Source: Typhlomys cinereus (lineage: Eukaryota; Chordata; Mammalia; Rodentia; Platacanthomyidae). From it: 64,000 nt of DNA. The DNA lies in assembly GCA_023101885.1 (NCBI GenBank), contig JALPQD010000303.1, forward strand, positions 2,724,786 to 2,788,785, read 5' to 3'. The notes under the pieces are model-generated. The model was given only the letters and a program-made list of their open reading frames with translations, searched no databases and had not been told where the DNA came from. Made by a program: the position numbers and the translations under genes. Shown piece by piece: positions 53,520-64,000 of the stretch (the stretch's first letter is position 1; every line of letters starts with the position of its first letter).

Positions 53520-53815
53520 AGCTGGAGAGGTGGCTCAGGGTAGCCTGGGCGGAAGGTCCCGAGTTCGGATCCCAGATCCCATGTAGACGCCAGGCGGAAG
53601 CGGGGGCGGCCTGCGCTTCTGGTCCTGGTAGGGCGGAGCCTGTGAATCCCGGGGCAGAAGGAGATGGAGGCGTCCATGGTGGTTCGCGAATTCGTCCGTG
53701 GCTCTACACATACACAGACACACGCACACACAGATACACACGCGCGCACACATACACACGCACATGCACACAGTTGAATAAATAATAATAATAAAAAAAA
53801 ATTAAAAAAAAAATG
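53520..53815 (+). mobile_element. Young, GC-rich SINE nested in the provirus
   Basis: 'agctggagaggtggctcagg', 'acgccaggcggaagcggggg', 'ggtggttcgcgaattcgtcc', CA tail and AATAA-type end. 'aatggcagt' flanks both sides. Confidence 0.82.
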
Positions 53816-54022
53816 GCAGTCTTAGAGATGAATATTTCTGTATGGTTTGTCATAATGCTGGTAGAAATTATTGTTTTGGCCCATTACAATAATAATTGGC
53901 CTAGAGACCAAACACTAAGTGGTCTAGTCAAATAAAATAGAATACTCTCTCATTTAACTTTCCCCAGTGAAAATTTAAACAATTACTGCAGTGATTTTAA
54001 TCTTTATAAGAATGTCTCTTTC

Positions 54023-54322
54023 GGGCTGGAGAGGTGGCTCAGGGATTAAGCCTCTGCCTTGTACGCAGAAGGTCTGAGTTCGGATCCCAGATCCCACGTA
54101 TAGACGCCAGGTGGAAGCGGGGGCAGCCTGCGCTTCTGGTCCTGGTAGGGCGGAGCCTGTGAATCTCGGGGCAGAGTAAACAAGGAGGAGGTGGAGGCGG
54201 TCCATGGTGGTTCCCAAATTCGTCTGTGGTTCTACACACACACAGACACACACACTCGCGTGCACATACATATGCACACATGCACAATTGAATAAATAAT
54301 AATAAAAAATTTTAAAAAAAGA
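54023..54322 (+). mobile_element. Young, GC-rich SINE nested in the provirus
   Basis: It is full-length, with 'gaatgtctctttc' on both sides (54010-54022 and about 54321-54333) as target duplication. Confidence 0.85.
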
Positions 54323-54864
54323 ATGTCTCTTTCATCAATAATTAAAAGCATTCAATAGAACCTGAGACATCAGTATCTATAATGTTTCTTCTGGAAATAT
54401 GATCATTGTTTATGATAAAGGCATTACATCATAATGTCTTGACTTTAATGAGAAACTATGACCATGAGATTTGGTTTGCTTTTATGGAGTGTCTATTTCT
54501 GTGTCCATAACTTTTAGGTAAGTAAAGATAAACAGAATTTACCAAAATGGGAGTTTAGGCTCATTTCAGTTACTAATATCCTTTAAGAATTCCAACTTGA
54601 AGTGTTACAGGTAATTTTTTTTCTTTTTTCTTTTTTAAGAATAGAGACAAGACTAGGAGTGTATAGTGGGGAACTTCCGTGGTTCCTAGGCCACAGCTGT
54701 ATTCTCCCTATTGGTAGACAGACAAGCACAGAGAAAGGGAAAGGGACCTTCACGCTCACCTCTTGTGAAGACAAAAATACAAAGGGGCCAGCTTACTGAA
54801 CAACTGCGGAAGGGGGCACAGTGCTCCACACTGGTCCCAAGACGAGGAAAGGGCCACTGTGGAA

Positions 54865-54882
54865 GCCCCACGTTGGGCGCCA
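54865..54882 (-). other. Primer-binding site, tRNA-Lys1,2 type
   Basis: On the minus strand TGGCGCCCAACGTGGGGC lies two bases inside the 5' LTR. It is the complement of a tRNA-Lys(1,2) 3' end as used by several beta- and lentiviruses. Confidence 0.88.
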
Positions 54883-54884
54883 GA

Positions 54885-55316
54885 TGTACCAATGTAACAG
54901 TGTAACAGGGGCCCACAGAGACCCTTGGGGGTGGGGATAAGCTGGCGCTGAGTCAACAGCACAGACTCTGGGAGAAGTCCGGGAGAAGGCGAGTGGCAAA
55001 GCAGGCTCTCAGGCTCTCAGGCTTGCAGGCTCTCAGGCTTGCGGCTCATATATTCTAAGTATCAGGCAGCTTATATACCCCACCCAACATCCCATAAGTC
55101 CCAGCGTGAGTCTTTGCTGAGTTGTCCTGTCCAGATTGGTCCTCTCAGCCAGGTAGTTTAATGGCACCAACTGTATTTGCTCTGGAGAAGGTGTAGTCTC
55201 ACGAGATTTGCAGTCTTGCGAGATTTGTATGCTTAGCGGGAGAGAGGAGTCCAAGGAGCCTCTCTGTATGGGGAATGGAAGCCTCTGTGGCACAATCATT
55301 GTCCATTCCTCCTACA
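54885..55316 (-). repeat. 5' LTR of the provirus
   Basis: It begins TGTAGGAGGAATGG and ends TTGGTACA on the minus strand (432 bp). It has a TATATAAG box. It is similar to the other LTR at roughly 90% or more by eye, with indels in a repeated 'ctctcaggctt' stretch. Confidence 0.88.
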
Positions 55317-55749
55317 GAAAAGCAATCTTCTACCTTTTATAAAGATGGGAAGTCTTTTTCTCCAAGTCTAGGAAGGATGGTTAGAATCGCTGTAATCTGA
55401 AATACTATAAATATGGTCCAAAGTAGTCATAACATTGTTTATAGCCAAGAATTGAAAACAATCCAAATGTACATCATTGAGACTGCTTAAGCATTGGAGT
55501 GCAAATGCTTATTATTGAAACTGGTTAAATTTGGGATATTTACATAATGGAATTCAATGTAGGCATTTTTTAAAAAAACATTAAGATTTTCGCTTAAGTA
55601 TCCTCATACACACACACACACATACACACATACAAAACACACAAGTATGCCCACATAAACAATCATGGATTTTCATGGAAAAAATGCACAATATTTTGTG
55701 AATTTGAAATGCAAATTATCAAAATAAAATATATTTTAAAGACATTTCA

Positions 55750-55885
55750 TTTTGTGTGTGTGTACAAGAGATTTAAGTGGGTGTCCCTGTGGAGATCCAA
55801 GGGTGACATTGCTCTTCTTCCTTATTGTTTTGCTCTGGGATTTCTCAGGCTCCACCTTGCTGGAATTGCAGGCCACCACCATAAA
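55750..55885 (-). mobile_element. SINE fragment, antisense
   Basis: 'gtccctgtggagatccaagg', 'gttttgctctgggatttctc' and 'caggctccacctt'. Confidence 0.55.
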
Positions 55886-56479
55886 TATTTGAGATGTGGG
55901 AATCTGATGGAAAATGCACTAGGCAAAGGTTCCTCCAGACAACCCTCTTCCATTGCCCTGCCTGGGTATGCTCATTCATCCTCATGCCTTCCATCTCCAC
56001 TCTCTGAGAATGACTGCCAAGTTTCTGCTCACAACCCAGATCTCTGCTTTGAACCCCAGATCCACAGATCAAATGCTTAGTCAAGATACTTATGCAGACC
56101 TATGAGAAATGGGAGGCAGAGACCAAAGGATCTCTATAAGCCTGAGCTAGTCACTTGTTTTATTTAGCATTGTAAAGACACCCAGTCTCGAACAAGATAG
56201 AAAAGCAAGGAACAAAACCATGTGGCACATGTATTCTACCACATGTGCATATACATGTGCCGCATGGGTTTTGCTCCTTCCTTATAGGGATTCTTTGGTC
56301 TCTGCCTCCCATTTCCCACAGGTATGCAGAAGTTGCACTGATGTGGGATGAGGGATCTGAACTGTAGTCTTCAGGCTTGTGCAGTAAACACTTTACCTAC
56401 TGAGATATCTCCCATGCCCAGAAATTTCCATTTCACGCATCATACATGTAGGGACACATATACTTTCTTTTTTTTTTTT

Positions 56480-56528
56480 TTTTAAATTTTTTTTTTTATT
56501 ATTTATTCAATTGTGCGTGTGCGTATGT

Positions 56529-56583
<55 letters not shown>

Positions 56584-56785
56584 ACCACGGACTGAATTTG
56601 GGAACCACCATGGACGCCTCCACCTCCTTCTGCCCCGGGATTCACAGGCTCCGCCCTACCAGGACCAGAAGCGCAGGCCGCCCCCGCTTCCGCCTGGCGT
56701 CTATACATGGGATCTGGGATCCGAACTCAGGACCTTCCGCCTACAAGGCAGGGTTGTAACCCCTGAGCCACCTCTCCAGCCCCAT
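56480..56785 (-). mobile_element. Young, GC-rich SINE, minus orientation
   Basis: T-rich end, (GT)n at 56531-56580, 'ctccaccttctgccccggg', 'cgcttccgcctggcgtctat' and 'gagccacctctccagcccc'. 'gggacacatatactttct' occurs before (56452-56469) and after it. Confidence 0.85.
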
Positions 56786-56799
56786 GGGACACATATACT

Positions 56800-58763
56800 T
56801 TCTACGATTAAAAAAATAAGAGTGTACTCATGTATGAAACAAAAAAATGTATTTATTTAAAAAGAATAAAATCTTTTGTTCCCCTAAAAAATAATAACAG
56901 ATATTGGGTAGAGGCAGCAGGCAATATGTTCCAACACCCCACAGATTCACCATGAATGAATGGCTAGGGGGGAACTTTGTTTTCCGTTAGTCTTGATACT
57001 TTTTGCAACTCAACCAGGGTAGCAATCCTCACCCAAGCTGAGTGAAAGAATTGTGCAATGGGGTCTGGATTAGAAAGCAAAGACCCCAGACTGAAAACAT
57101 CCACATGGAGCAAATAGGGTTAGACATTCCTGGGCAAGGAGCTGGAGTGCTTACAGGGAGGGATGCTAGAGCGGCTAAGCTGACGGGATCACTGTCTGCC
57201 AAGCAGGCTCATTCCCTCCTGCTTCCAGTTGGCTCCATCCTCCAATGCCCTTGTGTGCACAGCCTCCTCTATCCAAGTTGCCCTTCCACTTCTCCATTTG
57301 GTCCATTCTTAGTCATCCTTGTGCTTGGATCAGTGGTTACCCCCTCCAAGGCTTACAATGTCTGCATCAGACATTAGAATACCACTTTGAGGAGAGGCTG
57401 CAAGTCAGATAGGTGCCACAGGGACCTCAACTGGAAAGTGGGATACTGTCTTCCTGTTTATGAAGACAGAGGCACCTACTGCCAACAGAGCTACCGAGGC
57501 TGTGCTGAACCCTTGGTCAACAGGCTCCCATGCAGCAGGAAAGAGCTGAGTTTCCCACACTCGTTTCCAGTGAGGAGAATGATATTCCCTGATGTTGCCT
57601 GAGGCCTGAGGCCATATAGGCCACAGAGAGGAAGTTCATCTGGGCGTCAGCCCACATAGTAATTCCTGGAAGGAAGCTCACACCTCAGGAATCTGGTAGA
57701 GGAATCTGGTACAGTCTCTGTCTTCAGGAGCTGCCCACCAGCAATACCAGGACACGACGGTGTAGGACTTTGCCAGCAGCTGAGCAGCCTGACATCTGAA
57801 CTAGAAGCAGAGCCCAGTCATCAAGCCCCTGGTGAGCGAGACAGGATGGCTCCTTAGATGAAGAAAGGGGCTCGGGAGGACCCTTGTCCAGAGCCACTGG
57901 AAGAAGTCAAACTTCTTGTGGTGATTGCCAATGTGGATCAAGGAGTCATTTGCTGTCCTACGCGTACAACGGAAAATGCCTAAGGGTGGGGCCTACATGA
58001 CCTCATATCAGACTAATGAGGCCCGAAGAGGGCCTGAACTTGAGATGGAGGGGAAGGGAGCTGCAAGTATGGAGCAGGGTACCTGCGGGGAGCAGACCTG
58101 GGGGTCTGCCACTGTGGCCCTCAGAGATGAGCCAATTTTCCAGGCTGGAGCAGGAATGGAGAGAAATGGATGGAGGGACAAAGATAAACAAGAAGGGGCC
58201 AGGCCCTTGCTTGCTGCCCACTCACTCACATTTCTGTCCTCTGTGACTGAGCGTAGCCCTGTATGAAATTCAAGCATGCTGGCTCCTAGCCATGAACTCC
58301 TAGCAAACACCCTCAGACAAGTACACAGACACAAGGTGCAGTGGCACACATACATACCACACTTGTACCTTGGGACAGGCAGGGGTGACAACCCCTCCAG
58401 CCCTACCCTCAGCAAACAGGGCCTTGTGGGACAGAGGGTCTGGCAACAAGAGTGGCCAGCCTAGGGGAGGGGAGCACTTTGAGCAAAGCATTAGAGGAAA
58501 AAGTAATCCAGGAAGGAAAATGGATTTGCAAAGGGATGGGGTAGCAGACAGCAAACAGCTCCCCTCCTTTGTCACAGACACAACAGAGAAGCAGATGGAA
58601 CCTGGCAGGGCATGTGAGTCTAGGCCTAGACCCTGCCACAGTCAGAGGACGTGGGGTAGGATAAATCAGCTACTGAGGAAGCTCCCTGAGAGGCCTGGCA
58701 CAACCAGGCTTCTCCCTACAAATTCTTGATTTGGAGACCATGTCTTGGCAGCCTCTCGTGTGT

Positions 58764-58806
<43 letters not shown>

Positions 58807-58959
58807 GGGGGCAGCCTCGAGAACCCTACACTGCCCAGACTTGGTCAGGGTTGCCTCTCGGCCAGGCACCTGTGAACCTGTCCATCGAGATGCAGCTAGG
58901 GAGGTGTAAATGAGGAGGACCTGGGCGGTGCCTGGAGCAGGTCTCCCTCTAAGGCGCCA
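56800..58959. other. Upstream flank of the CpG island, no gene recognised
   Basis: Mostly unique-looking sequence. (GT)n lies at 58762-58804. Open frames at 57042-57377 and 57925-58415 are not recognised. Confidence 0.45.
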
Positions 58960-59460
58960 GGCTCTTCAATGCTGAGCCCCAAGGTGGGCGGTGGGGAGGC
59001 CGGAGCCTTGACGAGGGTCTGGAATTCCTCCTTTTCCCCCGCTCCTCCCCCTCTGCCTTTTCCCACCCCCCTGGGCTGGCCGCCGAGCGAGGGGGAGGGG
59101 GCGGCGCCCGGCGGAGCGGCCAGGCCGTGGGGCGCAGGGAGGGGCCCAGGCCGCAGACCGAGCCCCTCGGCAGAGCCAGCGCAGGAGGCCCCGCCCGGCC
59201 TCGCACATCTGGGCGGCGCGCGTGGCCATCCGGCCTGGGGGAGGGGAGCGGCGCGGCGGGCGCACGTCGAGGGCTGCGGCGGCTTGGGCGCGGGCTGGAG
59301 TTTGCATCGGGCGGCCGATCGCGGTGGAGCCGTCGGGAAAGCGGTGAGCCGGGCGGGGGCTGCTGAGCGCCCTGGGAAGCGGAGAGAGGTTGTCTGTCCC
59401 GGCGGGGTGGGCGCGGGTCCGCAAAGTCACTCGAGGGCAGTTGGGACAGCGTACGGGCAC
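58960..59460 (+). promoter_or_regulatory. CpG island, probable Hspa12b promoter and first exon
   Basis: Dense CpG with GC-box-like words (ggggcggcgcccggcgg, gggcggccgatcgcgg). A consensus donor, AAAGCG|GTGAGC, lies at 59343/59344 on the plus strand and could end a non-coding first exon. In human and mouse HSPA12B lies upstream of SIGLEC1 in the opposite direction; strand and place fit. No Hspa12b coding exon was found in the window, so the identity rests on synteny. Confidence 0.6.
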
Positions 59461-60650
59461 CTACCCGGGCTTTCGGGACCCCACGGGAATTCAGACTGAT
59501 GGGGTTCAGTGGCGCTGGCAGGAGAGTCGGCCGTGGGTTGGGGCCTGCTTAGGAACCTGGCATGGGGACGTGCCTAGGCCAGAGGTGAGACCGGGCAAAG
59601 GGAGGAGGTCGGGGGAGGTTTGAGTGCATGTGTGTTGAGAAGCACCTCTCTCGAGCTGCAGGGACTGCAGTCCTGGCATGCCAGACGGTGACCGGGTGGC
59701 CAGAGTGTGCCGGGGACCTCAGGTTTCCTTCAGTAAGACCACTTGGAGATGCAGATGGGGTGGGGACTGGGCTGCCGTGTGCAATAAATAAAACCATCTA
59801 TGGAACAGCCATGTGTGGGGGACGGAAGAGAAGACAGGGGCTGGGGATGTAGTTCAGTTGGTAGACTGCCTATCTAGTATGCAAGTTCAATCGTCAACAC
59901 CAAATAATGTGTGAGGCACACATGGCATGGGGTGGTGGCATACACCTGTAATGCCAGCACTTGGGGAGGTGGAAAGAGGATCCAAGTTCAAGGTCATCCT
60001 TATTACACGGCAATTGCAATTACATTGCAAGATCAACTTGGGCTACATGAGACCTTGTCCTAAAAAAATTTTTTTTTTAAGTAAAAAGAGCAAGAAGGAA
60101 GGGAAGGAACTCTTGACTGGAACTGCCACGAGCAGATGGGACATGGAGTCATGGGAGGGACTTTGTGAGAGACAATGGCCAAGGATGGTGGACTCTAGGT
60201 CTCTGTGGGACAGAGGCTGTTTGTAAACTGGCTGGTGGGCTGTGTGTGGAAAGCAAAGCAGAGGATGGAGAGGAGCCATGAGAGACCATTTCTAGTATTC
60301 CTGGCCCACCATAAAAGGAGGTATCCTCTTTTTGTTCCTCTTGCTCTGAGGGCTCCTCTCCCAAAAACAGGGTGGGGCAGCCCTTTGGGTGTCATTTCTG
60401 ATCTGACCCTTGGGCCCTGGTTGGTTGGCCCAGACCATGATTTGGAAGAGATGCCTAGGGCTTCACTTAGCCTGCTGACAGTCTTATTTCAATAATGCAG
60501 CAGTGCTGGAAAGAAGAGGCAGGGAAGAGGGGTGGTCTGTTAAGACCTGAGTGAACACAATATGAAATCTTGAAATCCAGCAATAGCACACATCTGCAGA
60601 GTTCTGAGGACTATGGGTACCCAGCCTAAACACCCCACCCCAGGAGGTTG

Positions 60651-60681
<31 letters not shown>

Positions 60682-63600
60682 AACAGCGCAAGGCTGCTAT
60701 AAGATTAGGAAATCTCTGGCTGTGAACCCCAGCTTGGCCATATCCTTCCCTGGTTCCCAGTGACTGAAAGTCCATGCCTATCAGCATGCCTATCTGAATG
60801 TGCTTAGAGCCTCAACTAAGCATCCTAGAGGTTTCATGTTTAAACCCCAGCACTGCCAAACCTGGCGTGGTAACACATGGGCTTGGAATACCAGGACTCT
60901 ACAGGTGGGCTATAGCACATGAAAAATTAAAGTTCGAGCTCCCTGTCCCCCTTAGGGAGCTACTCACCCACTGAGACCCTCTGCACATCTTGTCTGAAAA
61001 GCACAAAAATGTTGCATAGATAGCATTCAGGTCCATGGAGCAGCATAAATCTGAAGATTAGCCATTAACGTGAGGCCAAGAGTTAGGGAATCAGTCTGTA
61101 GGCAAGGTACCTACAGGTAAAGTGGGGAGCAGGCTGGAGTCTGAACTCGTTATTCATTTTCCATGTAGACCAAGCTCAATTCTTTTGACCTCCCCAGTTG
61201 GAAACTAGTAAGCCTCCAGGGTCAGGAAATCTGCCTGCCCCCATTTTCAGCTGTGGACTCTGCCTAGACCTAACTTTTGACTGCTAGGTTGTACTGAGCT
61301 CTGTGGCCAGCACTTTCCTTACCACTCAGATGAAATTCAACAAGCTTTAAAGACTTGTATGGAGTATAGGAATCCATTTGTGACATGGAATTCCCAGCTT
61401 AGAGTGACAACTCAGTCTTTTTTTTTTTTTTTTAATGGAAGTTCTAGGTGGTTTTTTCCTCTAGATCTAATAGTTTTGTCCAGAAAATCTATGAATTCAT
61501 TCATTCAACGAAACAGTTGCCGGCACTTAACCCTGATCTTGTTACAAAGAAGTGCCCAGAACATATAGTGGCATTCATCCAGCATCATGCTGGTAAATAC
61601 TATCCAGCCAACTATTTGAGAGGGGAAAAAAATCTGATTTGTAGTCTTTTCCAGTTTCTGTGGTGTAAATGTTCCTGGCTATAGCTGCTTTCAAGCTACC
61701 AGTCTGTCAATGGATGTAGAAATGGGAAGGAAACACAACATAGAAAGATCGTGGAATTTAGCCCTAGAATTCCACTCTTGCCCTGAGCTTGGATCCTGTC
61801 CTTGACTTCCAAGCCCCCTTCCCCTACTTGCTTAGCCTTTTCTCAGCCATCCTGTGACTATGGTCAACTCCCACCTGTCCCCTGATCCTGATCTTTGGGG
61901 CAGCTGCTGTGTTCCTATAATGACCTGGAAGGCAGCGAGAGACTGTGTGTCTGAAAATTTCCATGGTGCTGCCAATGCAGGATACCCTGGATATGTAAGA
62001 CTGTATGGGAGTCTGTCTGTCTGTCCAAGAGAGGCTGGGTTCGTATGGATGGTGTGTAAGCAAGGGAGTGTCTATGGGTTTTGCCATTGCCCAGTTCCGC
62101 CTCTGCTTGTGTCCTGATCTGACCACAGAGAGGGTGTTGGCACTGTACAGCCTCCGTTTTTGTTTAGAGTAGCTGGACCCACAGATAAGGGCAGTTACAT
62201 CTGTGATCTCAGACTGTTGAACAGGAGGAACATAGAAACACAGCTTGGACTTTCAGGGGAGTCTGAATTACCTCGGAAGTCTCCTTAAAATGTAAGTTTA
62301 GATTCAGAGGGTCAGGGTTAGGGTCTGAGGCCTGCATTTCTGCAAGCTCCTTGAGTGATGTGTGATGTCGAAACCCTGCTTCACGTAACAAAGCTGTCAA
62401 GGGTTCTGAGGAGCTAGCCCTGGGCCAGGCCCTAGATGCTCACAGTTACCATCCCAAATGCCTCCTGTCCTAGAAAAACACAACTCTCCATGCCTCTCAC
62501 CAGGTCATTTCTTCATAGGTGTTCTTCTTTTTAGCCAAACTTCTCAGTTCTGTCACCTGCTGGGCCTTAACCGGGCTTACCTACTTCGTGCCACTACGAT
62601 GGGTATTTCCATCCTGTCTGAAGGCTTCTTACCAGCATCTAACTCCACCTACTTCTCATGCTGCGGTTTTCATGAAGCCCCAAAGGGCATGTCCAAGTAC
62701 ACACCACACCATGCTCCACTCCCACCCTGCCACTTCAGCCCCTCAACATTTACTTTTACTTCACGTGAAACCAAATCTAAAGGAGGGTCCAAACCAGTCC
62801 TTGTCCCCTCACTGCTGCCCCCTTCATACCCTTGGTATGAAAATTGCATGCTGTCTGATTATGATTATCTTGCCCACCAGACTGTGAGCCCATAGCTTGG
62901 GCAGATCACAAATACTTAAACCATGACTCGAGACCCCTCCTCCCATATAAGGTTACATGACCAAACGTGTGAGTTTGAAAAAATTGGTAGCGATAAAAGT
63001 TTTCGAGGGGTCGGTGAGATGGTTCAGGTACTTGGTGCTAAACCTGTACACAAACATGGTACAGGAGAGAATCAGCTTCCAAAAGTTGTCCTCTGGCCTC
63101 CACACATCCACAAACGTGCCCCCCATAAATAAATGAAATATCGTTTTAATTTATTGTTTATTGTTTCTGAATGTGCAAAAACAAAAATTGTTGCAAGGTC
63201 AAAGCAAAATGTGTTTCTGACAGAGTTCACCTGCATCGCATGATTTCACCACAGCCATGGTTCTGGTCACGCATGTATTTTGCTCTGTGCATGTCTCACA
63301 CCACAAAATATCAGCAAAAGTCCAATAGACTTGACACTATTACATGTTAGAATAACAGAGTGGGTTTTTTAAATCTCTATAAACATAATCATTTAGCTAT
63401 AGACAGCAAAGACTTTATTTCCCGTTATCATTCCTCAGCATCTTTGGGTTGAATTGTGTTAGAATGCTTTATTTTAGGACCAGAGAGAGAGCGAAACAAG
63501 TAAGTCACCTTTCACAAACCCGGAAACCTGAGTTGGAGCCCAGAAGCCCATGTAAGGAAGGAAAGAACTGAAAACTGACTTCCACGAGCTGGCCTCTGGC

Positions 63601-64000
63601 CTTCATTTCTTGCTATGACCTGCATGGTTACTCTCTCTCTCATAAATAAATATTTAAAAACTCACTTGAATTGCTGATTTGAATTTTATAAAAGGATCAT
63701 TAAATGAACTTTTTACTTGGAATTAGAGCAGAATTTCTACTAATTTATGAAATGACTCTAAACATACTTATATTTCTGTCATTTTGTACCATATATTTAT
63801 GTGAAGCAGTGTTCTCAGCATGGATTATTAAAGCACCATGATATCGATCAACTCGACTTAAAGATGCCTCACATCCTACATTATCAAATATTCAGTCAAG
63901 ATAGAATTTTTAAAATTTTTTTGAGAAATGGTCTCACACAGCCCAGATAAACCTCGTACTTGATATATAGCCAAGGTTGGCCTTGATCTTCTGATCTTCC
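59461..64000 (+). other. Probable first intron of Hspa12b, no exon recognised
   Basis: It holds a B1-like SINE (about 59925-60065), (CAAAA)n at 60655-60680, an unassigned open frame (61448-61684) and old SINE pieces (about 62995-63130, 63476-63660). Nothing matched the HSPA12B N-terminus as I know it. Confidence 0.4.

Larger units (their letters stand above)
50752..55316 (-). mobile_element. LTR provirus (class II-like), non-coding, with nested insertions
   Basis: Two LTRs in the same orientation bound it: the 5' LTR is 55316-54885 and the 3' LTR is 51190-50752. The 6-bp sequence GAAAAG occurs on both outer edges (50746-50751 and 55317-55322), a target duplication of ERVK/IAP-type length. 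A tRNA-Lys-type primer site adjoins the 5' LTR. Without its nested insertions (51697-52281 and two SINEs) the element is about 3.4 kb. I recognise no gag, pol or env frame, so it was probably mobilised by other elements, as ETn is in mouse. Confidence 0.88.

Noticed and set aside
58966..59499. 164- and 176-codon frames in the CpG island
   Set aside because: GC-rich DNA lacks stop codons on both strands; there is no recognisable domain and no conserved start.

Overview
The window is nuclear DNA from a mammal, and the repeats point to a rodent. It has spliced genes with large introns, many B1 and B2-superfamily SINEs, long (CA)n tracts and old L1 remnants. The commonest SINE has a tRNA-like head resembling B2, but its body is not the mouse or rat B2 body. 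A jerboa-type rodent (Dipodoidea, whose DIP SINE belongs to the B2 superfamily) is my best guess; this is inference.

The main gene is a complete sialoadhesin gene (Siglec1/CD169) on the minus strand, 23179 down to 5858. I placed 21 coding exons by splice sites and phase. They sum to 5127 nt, which is 1708 residues plus a stop, with no frameshift: signal peptide, one V-set and 16 C2-set Ig domains, a membrane segment and a short tail. The sialic-acid-binding residues are present. Positions 1-5857 are its 3' flank, filled with old repeats.

Positions 23180-58950 are intergenic and rich in repeats: a nested old L1 (24540-26850); a 1-kb inverted repeat (arms near 29031-30035 and 32335-33295) whose loop holds a decayed MCMBP retrocopy; a locally templated inverted insertion (30894-31043); a full-length HMGN1 retrocopy with an open frame (34785-35878); and an LTR provirus (50752-55316) with a 6-bp target duplication and a tRNA-Lys-type primer site. 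Inside the provirus sits a second insertion in which eight TTAGGG repeats are joined to the 3' half of an MTERF3 retrocopy, all bounded by one 15-bp target duplication.

At 58960-59460 there is a CpG island with a plausible first-exon donor on the plus strand. In human and mouse the gene upstream of and divergent from SIGLEC1 is HSPA12B, so this is probably its promoter, but no HSPA12B coding exon was found before the window ends. The rest (59460-64000) would be its first intron.
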